Source: Flavobacteriales bacterium (GTDB taxonomy: Bacteria > Bacteroidota > Bacteroidia > Flavobacteriales_E > Vicingaceae). From it: a stretch of DNA of 5,986 bases. Within the stretch, counting starts at the first letter, position 1; each line of letters begins with the position of its first letter. The translations under genes were made by a program, and so were the position numbers. Positions 1 through 5,986 of this stretch are shown here, in pieces. The stretch spans positions 1-5,986 of the forward strand of contig JAESUI010000087.1 in the NCBI GenBank assembly GCA_016763135.1, in the 5' to 3' direction. The notes under the pieces were generated by a model. It made no database searches. It saw only the letters and a list, made by a program, of their open reading frames with translations, and had not been told where the DNA came from.

Positions 1-2502
1 CTACTTTTAATGACTGGTTCATTAAACGCTCAGTCAGATTCGTCAGCAATAAATAATAGCGACAGCTTAGAACTAACAAAAGTTGTTCCAACTTTTACTA
101 CTTCTTTAGATGCTCTTGAAGGAGACTCTGAAGCTCAAGATGTTTCGGGATTACTACAATCTTCCAAAGATGTTTTTTCAAACATTGCTGGATTTAATTT
201 TGGTGCAGCACGATATCGCGTTAGGGGTTATGATTCTGAAAATTTTACAGTAAGCATGAATGGGTTAACCCTAAACGAACCCGAAGGCGGTAGGGCAATT
301 TGGGCGTTTTGGGGTGGCTTAAATGATATTACTCGTTATCAAGAATCAAAATCTGGAATTAGTGCTTCATCATATAATTTTGGAGGAATTGGTGGTTATT
401 CAAATATAGATGCAAGAGCAACCGCTATAAGAAAGGGCACTAAAATATCTTATGCCTATGCAAATAGATCATACAATCATAGAACAATGATTACTCATTC
501 TACAGGAATGATGGATAATGGGTTAGCTATTGCAATTTCTGCTTCTAAAAGATCTTCTAACGAAGGGTATGTTGAAGGAACATATTACAATGGGGCAAGT
601 TATTTTGTTTCTATTGAGAAAAAATTTAATGATAAACACACTTTAGGGCTAGTTGGATTTGGAGCTCCAACAGTTCAGGGAAAAAGAAGTATTTCAACTC
701 AAGAAACGTATGATTTAACAGGTAATAACTATTACAATTCTTATTGGGGATATCAAAACGGAGAAAAACGTAATTCAAGAATTAGAAATAATCATAAACC
801 AAGAATAATGTTAAATCATTATTTTAAAATGAATGACAAAACAACCCTTAACTCTTCTGTTTTTTATTCTTTTGGTAAAGAAGGAAATACTCGCTTAAAC
901 TGGTATGGTGCTGCTGATCCTCGTCCAGATTATTATAGAAATTTGCCTAGTTATTATAACAACCCTGGAGATGAGGCAATGTTTGAAGAGCTAACTGCAT
1001 TATGGCAAGCTAATGACCCTTCAACCACCCAATTAGATTTTGATCAAATGTTTTTTGCTAACAGTAAAAATCTTTTTACACAAACAAATGCTAATGGAGG
1101 AACTGAAAGCGTAACAGGAAATCGAGCTAAATATATTATTGAAGAAGCAAGAAAAGATGTTTCTCATTATGGTTTTAATACTGTGGTTAGCCATAAAAAA
1201 AGTGATAAAATGATGCTAACTGGTGGTCTAAACATTAGTATGTATAAAAGCAATAACTATAAAGTAATAAATGATTTACTTGGTGCAGATTTTTGGGTTG
1301 ATGTTGATCAATTTGCTGAAAGAGATTTTGCTGATGAATCTGCTGCTCAAAGTGACATAAACAATCCTAATCGAATTATTAAAGAAGGAGATCGTTTTGG
1401 ATATGATTATGATATTAACATAAACACATATAATGGTTTTGGGCAAGTTGAAGGAACCACAACTAAAATAGATTGGTTTGCTGGTTTATCAATAACTAGC
1501 ACTTCTTATTGGAGGACAGGGAATTATCAAAATGGATTATTCCCAGATAATTCTTTAGGTAATTCTGAAAAACAAAATTTCTTTAATTATGGTATTAAAG
1601 CTGGTGGAATTTACAAACTTACAGGAAGACACTTAATTCGGTTAAATGGCGCATATTTAACAAGGGCTCCCTTTTCAAGAACTGCTTTTGTTTCTCCTAG
1701 AACAAGAAATCAAGTGGTTCCTGATTTAAAAAGTGAACAAGTTATGTCTGGTGATATTAGCTATATTGTTCGTTATCCTAAAGTTAAAACAAGAGCAACA
1801 TTTTTTCATACAACTATTAAAGATAAAACTTGGAGTAGAAGTTTTTATCATGATGATTTAAACACTTTTGTAAACTATATGATGACAGGGGTTGATCAAG
1901 TTTTTACTGGAGTTGAATTTGGTGCGGAAGTAAACATTACCTCAACAGTTACATTATCGGGAGCTTTTGCTACTGGTCAGTTTTTATATGACTCTAGGCC
2001 AACAGCAACTATTATACAAGACAACTCTACTGAATTATTAGCAGAAAGCAAAACTATCTATTTTAAGAATTATAAGATTGGTGGAATTCCGCAAACAGCA
2101 GGGTCAATTGGTATTCAATACAGATCTCCTAAGTATTGGTTTACAGGAATAAATTTCAATTATTTTACTGATATTTATTTAGATGCTAATCCTGACAGAA
2201 GAACTGAAGAGGCTATTGCAAAGTATATTTCTACAGACCCTCAAGTAGATGAAATCATTGATCAAACAAAACTAGATGACGATTATACACTTAATTTTTT
2301 TGTCGGTAAATCGTGGAGAATTAATAATAAATATTATTTAAGACTCAATCTTAACGTAAACAACCTATTAGATAATACAGGTTTTCAAACTGGTGGGTTT
2401 GAACAATTAAGATATGACCAAAACGAAATAAATAAGTTCCCTCCAAAAATGGGGTATATGTATGGAAGAACATATTTTGCTATGGTTAGCTTTTCATTCT
2501 AG
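1..2502 (+). CDS. TonB-dependent outer-membrane receptor, 5' end cut by window edge
   Basis: Outer-membrane active-transport channel, expected to bind a substrate at the surface and import it using TonB/ExbBD energy. The reading frame is open to base 1. The codons before the first ATG (base 10) read L-L-L and run into M-T-G-S-L-N-A-Q, which looks like the end of a signal peptide with cleavage near A-Q. The true start is therefore upstream of the window, and the ATG at 10 is internal. Of 833 visible residues, about 33-140 form the plug: DVFSN, GAARYRVRGYDSEN (68-81), NGLTLNEPEGG (87-97), WGGLNDITR (104-112) and FGGIGGYSNID (127-137). The rest is barrel, rich in alternating aromatic strands, ending in a terminal Phe (MVSFSF) as expected for BAM-assembled barrels. 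The mature protein goes almost straight into the plug, so the N-terminal carboxypeptidase-regulatory-like domain common in Bacteroidota receptors is absent. The substrate cannot be read from sequence. Probably co-transcribed with the next two genes. Confidence 0.93.
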   Translation, partial: LLLMTGSLNAQSDSSAINNSDSLELTKVVPTFTTSLDALEGDSEAQDVSGLLQSSKDVFSNIAGFNFGAARYRVRGYDSENFTVSMNGLTLNEPEGGRAIWAFWGGLNDITRYQESKSGISASSYNFGGIGGYSNIDARATAIRKGTKISYAYANRSYNHRTMITHSTGMMDNGLAIAISASKRSSNEGYVEGTYYNGASYFVSIEKKFNDKHTLGLVGFGAPTVQGKRSISTQETYDLTGNNYYNSYWGYQNGEKRNSRIRNNHKPRIMLNHYFKMNDKTTLNSSVFYSFGKEGNTRLNWYGAADPRPDYYRNLPSYYNNPGDEAMFEELTALWQANDPSTTQLDFDQMFFANSKNLFTQTNANGGTESVTGNRAKYIIEEARKDVSHYGFNTVVSHKKSDKMMLTGGLNISMYKSNNYKVINDLLGADFWVDVDQFAERDFADESAAQSDINNPNRIIKEGDRFGYDYDININTYNGFGQVEGTTTKIDWFAGLSITSTSYWRTGNYQNGLFPDNSLGNSEKQNFFNYGIKAGGIYKLTGRHLIRLNGAYLTRAPFSRTAFVSPRTRNQVVPDLKSEQVMSGDISYIVRYPKVKTRATFFHTTIKDKTWSRSFYHDDLNTFVNYMMTGVDQVFTGVEFGAEVNITSTVTLSGAFATGQFLYDSRPTATIIQDNSTELLAESKTIYFKNYKIGGIPQTAGSIGIQYRSPKYWFTGINFNYFTDIYLDANPDRRTEEAIAKYISTDPQVDEIIDQTKLDDDYTLNFFVGKSWRINNKYYLRLNLNVNNLLDNTGFQTGGFEQLRYDQNEINKFPPKMGYMYGRTYFAMVSFSF

Positions 2503-2527
2503 CTAAAAACGAATTAAAAAGAACAAC

Positions 2528-2593
2528 ATGATAAATTCAAAAAAAATACTAGGAATCGCTTTATTAGCAACAACTATCCTTTTTACAAGTTGT
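2528..2593 (+). other. Lipoprotein signal peptide and lipobox (residues 1-22)
   Basis: The segment has a basic N-terminus (K5, K6), a hydrophobic stretch at 7-19 and F-T-S before Cys22. The residues after the Cys are E-K-E-F-D. A Lys at +3 followed by acidic residues resembles the lipoprotein export signal described in Capnocytophaga (consensus roughly C-Q-K-D-D-E), so the protein may be flipped to the outer face of the outer membrane. The lipidation site is clear; surface exposure is inferred. Confidence 0.82.
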
Positions 2594-3790
2594 GAAAAAG
2601 AATTCGATTCTCCTCCAATAAATGAAATCCCTATTGGTTCCGTTCTTACGGTTGCTGATGTAAAAGCACTGCTAGTTCCTGGACAAGAGACTTATTTTAC
2701 AACAGATATTTCTGTATATGGCGTGGTTACAATAGATGAGTCTACAGGAAATCTTTACAAAGAAACTTACATACAAGATGCGACAGGTGGTTTATACTTA
2801 AGGTTTACCTCAACAAGTGGTGTTAATATTGGAGATTCTGTTAGGATTAATTTAAATGGAGGGTCTATTTTAGAATACACAGGAATGCTTCAAATCAACA
2901 ATTTAGATCCTGACAATAACGTTATTAAAATAGAAACACAAGTTTTTAAACAACCCGAAATAACACAAATTACAGATCTTTTAATTGCTGGAAATAACGC
3001 TTACTATCAAGGGAGATTAATTCAGCTTAACGATGTTGAGTTTACTTGTGATGAGGTAGGTAATACGTTTGCTGATGCTATTACTCAATCTTCTGAAGAC
3101 AGAAACTTAAGTGACACTTTGGGTAATTTAGTTATTGTTAGATCTAGTGGTTTTTCAAATTTTGCAAACACAACTTTGCCTTCGGGAAGAGGGAATCTTA
3201 TTGCTGTAGTTTCTGAGTACAACGGTCTTATGCAACTAATTATCAGAGATCCAAACGAATTAACATTATCTGGCACAAGGTTTAAAAAATGTGCAGATTT
3301 TTCAAAAAATTTCAGCGACCAAAGCATCACTTCTGGTGGTTGGTCAACACAGTTGATTACAGGAACCATTAACTGGGCAACTAGCGATCAAGGGTCTTCA
3401 GGTAATTTTTATGGAGTAATGAGTAATTATATCAGCCCAAACAATTTTGCTGCTGAAACATGGTTAATTTCTCCTTCTTTAGACTTTAGCTCTTCAACAG
3501 CTCCCCTTTTTGATTTTAAAAACGCTTACAATTTTTCTGGAACCGCATTAGAAGTATTGGTTTCAACTAATTATGATGGACTTAGTATTCCAGCAACAGC
3601 AACATGGACACCATTATCTGTACAGCTTTCATCAGGAGGGTTTTCTTGGGTAAATGCTAGCGATGCTCCAAATGGGCCTGTAGATTTGACCCCATACCTT
3701 GTAAACAACGTTTATATTGCATTTAAATATACTGGCTCTGCATCAAATGGCAGCACTTGGGAAATTGATGATATAGAAATTACATATTAA
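2528..3790 (+). CDS. DUF5689-type lipoprotein with C-terminal choice-of-anchor-J (MAM-like) domain
   Basis: A 420-residue lipoprotein of unknown function, probably the partner of the receptor 25 bases upstream. A lipoprotein signal peptide ends in lipobox F-T-S-C with the lipidated Cys at residue 22. Residues about 37-246 match my recollection of DUF5689, a Bacteroidota surface-protein family: GVV (65-67), YIQD (81-84), GLYLRF (88-93), GDSV (102-105), QGRLIQL (161-167), SSGFSNF (206-212) and IIRDPNEL (238-245). This pattern resembles two OB-type beta barrels and recurs in the next gene. Residues about 255-418 form a beta-sandwich of the choice-of-anchor-J/cleaved-adhesin/MAM-like type, with W-L-I-S-P (312-316), an SS-x-x-x-P-L-F-D-F segment and the closing W-E-I-D-D-I-E-I (411-418). 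No catalytic motif is visible. Besides C22 there are two cysteines (174, 255). The ATG at 2528 is chosen because it places a complete signal peptide at the N-terminus; its leader is A-rich without a Shine-Dalgarno, normal for this phylum. A binding role is inferred. Confidence 0.88.
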   Translation: MINSKKILGIALLATTILFTSCEKEFDSPPINEIPIGSVLTVADVKALLVPGQETYFTTDISVYGVVTIDESTGNLYKETYIQDATGGLYLRFTSTSGVNIGDSVRINLNGGSILEYTGMLQINNLDPDNNVIKIETQVFKQPEITQITDLLIAGNNAYYQGRLIQLNDVEFTCDEVGNTFADAITQSSEDRNLSDTLGNLVIVRSSGFSNFANTTLPSGRGNLIAVVSEYNGLMQLIIRDPNELTLSGTRFKKCADFSKNFSDQSITSGGWSTQLITGTINWATSDQGSSGNFYGVMSNYISPNNFAAETWLISPSLDFSSSTAPLFDFKNAYNFSGTALEVLVSTNYDGLSIPATATWTPLSVQLSSGGFSWVNASDAPNGPVDLTPYLVNNVYIAFKYTGSASNGSTWEIDDIEITY

Positions 3791-3821
3791 ATAAAAAACT
3801 AACGATTAAAACCTCATACTT

Positions 3822-5306
3822 ATGAAAAGATTTTACACTTTATTTTTAGGACTTATTCTTATTGGATCAGTCGCAAATAGCCAAACGATATTTGCAATTC
3901 AAAACACAACAGCTCCAAATGGAGACTCCCCTCAAATGGGAAATATTGTAACAACTACAGGAACTGTAACAGCTGTTGTTCTTAACGGAAGTGCAGCAGG
4001 AACATTTTTTATACAAGATGGGCCTGGGGCTTGGAATGGGTTATATATTTACGAAAGCGGTACTGTTGTTTCTATTGGTGACAACGTTTCTGTTACAGGA
4101 ACAGTTCTTGAATTTAACAATACCACAGAATTAGGATCTGTAACTAACATAACAATTACGAGTTCTGGTAATCCGCTTCCTGCAGCAACAGTACTTTCAA
4201 CAACCAATGTGAACCAAGAAGATTATGAAGGTGTTTTGGTTCAGGTTCAAAGTGCACCAGCAACAGCTGTTGGGTCAACACTTGGTTTTGGATTATGGGA
4301 GGTGAATGATGGTTCTGGAGGGGTTGAGATTGATGATGATATTTTCCCTTATGCAAATAACGCTATTCTAAACAACACATACAGCGTTACTGGCCCTGTT
4401 CAATACTCATTTGGAACATTTAAAATTTTACCAAGAGATATAAATGATGTAGGAGGTGCTGTTCTACCTAATTTTGTTTCAATATATGACATTCAATTTA
4501 CAACTGCCCCAAGTGGAGATTCTCCAGAAAATGGGAACATTGTTATGACAAAAGGTGTTGTAACTGGGATTATAGTTAATGGTGCTCCCGGAACATTTTT
4601 TATCCAAGACGGAAATGGTGCTTGGGATGGGTTATATATTTTTGAAAGTGGAACAACAGTAGCAAGAGGAGATAGTGTTGAAGTAACTGGAACAATTACT
4701 GAATTTAACGGAACAACCGAAATGATTTCTGTTTCCAGCATTACGGTTTTAAACTCAGGAAATACTTTACCAACTCCTTCTGTTATTACAACTGGAAACG
4801 CTAATGCAGAAGATTGGGAAGGTGTATTAATTCGAGTTATGAATGCTCCATGTACAAGTAATTCTGGTGGTTTTGGATTGTGGGATTTAAATGACGGTTC
4901 TGGAGTTATTCTGGCCGATGATGATATTTTTCCATACGCAATAACGGCAGTGGTTAGCACAAGTTATAATGTTACTGGAATTGGACACTACTCTTTTAGT
5001 GCTTTTAAAATCTTACCAAGAGACGCTAATGATATTGCCCTTGCAACTAGTATTGATGAATTAAAAAACACTACAATATCGGTTTACCCTAACCCAGTAA
5101 AAAACAGCATTAATTTTGAATTAGATGTTAATGCATTCATTGTTAAAATAATTGATATTACTGGAAAAACAGTAACAACACATACTTCAATAAATGGTAA
5201 ATTAACTATTTCTACATCCAACTTTAATAATGGAATATATTTCTATTCTATTATTGATAATAGTGGAAATGTAATTGCAACAAATAAGTTTATTGTTGCA
5301 AAATAG
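3822..5306 (+). CDS. Secreted protein with two tandem YhcR-like OB-fold modules and T9SS type A sorting domain
   Basis: A 494-residue exported protein, third in the putative operon (31 bases after the lipoprotein gene). Residues 1-20 are a Sec signal peptide (K2, R3, then a Leu/Ile-rich core, cleavage probably after A-N-S). Two homologous modules follow, residues 24-210 and 221-405. Each starts with an OB-fold half resembling the one found in Bacillus YhcR-type extracellular nucleases (G-x-V, FFIQD, GLYI[YF]ESG, GD-x-V-x-VTGT, EFN-x-TTE). Each continues with a second beta half: EGVL[IV]-x-V, FGLW, NDGSG, DDDIFPY, YSF, FKILPRD-x-ND[VI]. Residues about 415-494 are a type A T9SS C-terminal domain: VYPNPVKNS (421-429), a central strand with DITGK, NGIYFYS (470-476) and a final KFIVAK. 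No nuclease or other catalytic domain is present, so a binding or structural role is more likely than an enzymatic one. It should pass the inner membrane by Sec, cross the outer membrane by the T9SS, and be anchored or released after the sorting domain is removed. Ligand unknown. Confidence 0.9.
   Translation: MKRFYTLFLGLILIGSVANSQTIFAIQNTTAPNGDSPQMGNIVTTTGTVTAVVLNGSAAGTFFIQDGPGAWNGLYIYESGTVVSIGDNVSVTGTVLEFNNTTELGSVTNITITSSGNPLPAATVLSTTNVNQEDYEGVLVQVQSAPATAVGSTLGFGLWEVNDGSGGVEIDDDIFPYANNAILNNTYSVTGPVQYSFGTFKILPRDINDVGGAVLPNFVSIYDIQFTTAPSGDSPENGNIVMTKGVVTGIIVNGAPGTFFIQDGNGAWDGLYIFESGTTVARGDSVEVTGTITEFNGTTEMISVSSITVLNSGNTLPTPSVITTGNANAEDWEGVLIRVMNAPCTSNSGGFGLWDLNDGSGVILADDDIFPYAITAVVSTSYNVTGIGHYSFSAFKILPRDANDIALATSIDELKNTTISVYPNPVKNSINFELDVNAFIVKIIDITGKTVTTHTSINGKLTISTSNFNNGIYFYSIIDNSGNVIATNKFIVAK
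3891..4451 (+). repeat. OB-fold module copy 1 (residues 24-210 of the T9SS protein)
   Basis: First of two in-frame duplicated modules. A hand alignment with copy 2 gives about 110 identical positions out of about 183 (near 60 percent), with gaps only around residues 57 and 150. The landmarks are FFIQD (62-66), GLYIYESG (73-80), EGVLVQV (136-142), NDGSG (162-166), DDDIFPY (171-177) and ILPRDINDV (202-210). At DNA level the copies have diverged, mostly at third positions, with short matches remaining around the FFIQD and ILPRD codons. This indicates an old duplication held by selection on the protein. Confidence 0.88.
4482..5036 (+). repeat. OB-fold module copy 2 (residues 221-405 of the T9SS protein)
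   Basis: Second copy of the module, separated from the first by a linker of about ten residues. The landmarks are TFFIQD (258-263), GLYIFESG (270-277), EGVLIRV (333-339), NDGSG (357-361), DDDIFPY (366-372) and ILPRDANDI (397-405). It carries the only cysteine of the protein (C344) and is slightly shorter in the loop before FGLW. Confidence 0.88.
5064..5303 (+). other. T9SS type A C-terminal sorting domain
   Basis: Residues 415-494 of the secreted protein. The domain shows the usual order of type A elements: a Y-P-N-P motif opening the first strand (422-425), a hydrophobic strand with DITGK (445-449), N-G-I-Y-F-Y-S (470-476), and a short terminal strand ending K-F-I-V-A-K. Such domains direct cargo through the outer membrane and are cleaved on export. 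Its presence implies that the host encodes a full T9SS elsewhere. Confidence 0.9.
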
Positions 5307-5326
5307 TTTAGTTTAGTTTGATAGGT

Positions 5327-5357
5327 AAAAGGCGAACCAAGTTGGTTCGCCTTTTTT
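5327..5357 (+). terminator. Strong rho-independent terminator, potentially bidirectional
   Basis: A perfect inverted repeat: ggcgaaccaa (5331-5340) and ttggttcgcc (5342-5351), centred on base 5341. It folds as a nine-pair GC-rich stem with a three-base loop (agt). It is followed by six T residues (5352-5357) and preceded by AAAA (5327-5330), which can pair with the T tract and gives a U tract on the other strand too. It lies about 20 bases after the stop codon of the T9SS gene, so it should end transcription of the three-gene group and insulate acs. Confidence 0.92.
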
Positions 5358-5402
5358 ATTATCATAAATTGACTTACTTTTAAATACCTAAATAAGTTAG
5401 AT

Positions 5403-5986
5403 ATGTCTATAAAAATAAACTCATTAGAAGAATACAAAAGCCAGTACAAAGAGAGTGTAGAAAATCCTGAAAATTTTTGGGGAAATATAGCCAGCACATT
5501 TACTTGGCGAAAAAAATGGGATAATGTATTGGATTGGAATTTTAACGAGCCAAACATTAAATGGTTTGAGGGTGGAAAATTAAACATTACCGAAAACTGC
5601 TTAGATAGACATTTAGAACAACGAGGAAATCAAACAGCAGTTTTATGGGAGCCAAACAACCCAAACGATGACGTTATAAAACTAAGCTACATTGAGTTAC
5701 ATCAAAAAGTCTGTGAATTTGCTAATGTTTTAAAAAACAATGGGGCAAAAAAAGGAGACAGAATATGTTTGTATATGCCTATGGTTCCAGAGTTAGCAAT
5801 TGCTATTTTAGCTTGCGCAAGAATTGGAGCAATTCATTCTGTTGTGTTTGCTGGATTTTCTGCAAAAGCATTAGCAGATAGAATTAATGATGCAACTTGT
5901 AACATTGTTTTGTGCTCTGATGAGGCTTATCGTGGCGCTAAAGTTATTCCTATAAAAAATGTAGTTGATGAGGCTTTAGAAAACAC
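5403..5986 (+). CDS. acs: Acetyl-CoA synthetase (AMP-forming), N-terminal part, cut by window end
   Basis: Cytoplasmic enzyme that activates acetate with ATP and CoA to acetyl-CoA, AMP and pyrophosphate. The frame is open from the ATG at 5403 to the window end, giving 194 codons of a protein usually about 630-660 residues long. The N-terminus has the ACAS_N-type signature: LEEYKSQYKESVENPENFW, W-R-K-K-W, then W-F-E-G-G-K-L-N-I-T-E-N-C-L-D-R-H. This leads into the AMP-binding domain with GDRICLYMPMVPELAIAILACARIGAIHSVVFAGFSAKALADRI, written here in overlapping short motifs: GDRICLYMPMVPE, LAIAILACARIGA and HSVVFAGFSAKALADRI. It ends at the D-E-A-Y-R-G-A-K-V-I-P segment, the region that contacts CoA in characterised enzymes. 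The ATP/adenylate motifs and the regulatory acetylation lysine lie beyond the window. The start is firm: an in-frame stop occurs at 5370-5372 and no other in-frame ATG lies between. It is separated from the upstream operon by the terminator, so it should have its own promoter. Confidence 0.95.
   Translation, partial: MSIKINSLEEYKSQYKESVENPENFWGNIASTFTWRKKWDNVLDWNFNEPNIKWFEGGKLNITENCLDRHLEQRGNQTAVLWEPNNPNDDVIKLSYIELHQKVCEFANVLKNNGAKKGDRICLYMPMVPELAIAILACARIGAIHSVVFAGFSAKALADRINDATCNIVLCSDEAYRGAKVIPIKNVVDEALEN

Noticed and set aside
3085..3369. Antisense open frame of 94 codons inside the lipoprotein gene
   Set aside because: It lies wholly inside a well-supported coding gene on the other strand, has no recognisable domain, and is explained as a shadow of that gene.
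4156..4356. Antisense open frame of 66 codons inside the first OB module
   Set aside because: It has a His/Gln/Leu-rich composition, sits wholly inside a real gene and shows no independent support.
4493..4960. Antisense open frame of 155 codons inside the second OB module
   Set aside because: It covers the repeat 2 coding region, shows no signal peptide or family motif, and reads as low-complexity Pro/Val/Ser sequence typical of a complement-strand shadow.
3822..5306. Possibility that the T9SS protein is an extracellular nuclease
   Set aside because: OB modules of this kind accompany nuclease domains in YhcR-like proteins, but the sequence goes from the second OB module directly to the sorting domain, leaving no room for an exonuclease/endonuclease/phosphatase or staphylococcal-nuclease domain.
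5304..5318. Three tandem TAGTT units at the stop codon of the T9SS gene
   Set aside because: At fifteen bases in AT-rich sequence this is too short to mean anything beyond chance or slippage.
5369..5400. Possible Bacteroidota-type promoter (TTG ... TAnnTTTG) before acs
   Set aside because: TTG at 5369-5371 with TAAGTTAG at 5393-5400 would place the transcript start inside or after the acs start codon. The alternative -7-like TACTTTTA at 5375-5382 has no TTG at the right distance, since its upstream region is the terminator. Neither is good enough to call.
5243..5587. Antisense open frame of 114 codons across the operon end, the terminator and the acs start
   Set aside because: It would run through a strong bidirectional-type terminator and overlap two well-supported genes; its protein resembles no family I know.

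Overview
This is AT-rich DNA from a member of the Bacteroidota, most likely a flavobacterium-type organism. The evidence is a TonB-dependent receptor of a typical flavobacterial type, a lipoprotein with a DUF5689-like region, a protein ending in a type A sorting domain of the type IX secretion system (T9SS), and A-rich translation starts without Shine-Dalgarno sequences. All four genes are on the + strand. The species cannot be named from the sequence alone.

Layout: (1) Bases 1-2502 hold a TonB-dependent outer-membrane receptor whose 5' end lies outside the window; the first visible codons are the tail of its signal peptide. (2) 25 bases later, 2528-3790 encodes a lipoprotein with a DUF5689-like double OB-type region followed by a choice-of-anchor-J/MAM-like beta-sandwich. 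(3) 31 bases later, 3822-5306 encodes a secreted protein made of two tandem YhcR-type OB-fold modules and a T9SS type A C-terminal sorting domain. (4) A strong intrinsic terminator at 5327-5357 closes this group. (5) Bases 5403-5986 hold the first 194 codons of acetyl-CoA synthetase (acs), a separate housekeeping gene cut by the window end.

The first three genes look like one operon for a cell-surface system: an outer-membrane channel, a lipoprotein probably at the surface, and a protein exported through the T9SS. The main observation is that the N-terminal part of the lipoprotein and both repeats of the secreted protein share one module plan (G-V/T-V, [FY]IQD, GLY, GD-x-V, then G-x-L-[IV]-x-[VL] and [IL]-x-R-D-x-N-[DE]). 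The operon therefore appears to carry three copies of one double-OB module beside one receptor, with no recognisable catalytic domain. By analogy with SusC/SusD-type systems and with YhcR-like extracellular nucleases, the ligand could be nucleic acid or another phosphate-containing polymer, but that is inference. Nothing in the sequence identifies the ligand. I found no RNA gene, insertion sequence, CRISPR array or other mobile element. The only intergenic gap of note, 5307-5402, holds the terminator and the acs leader.
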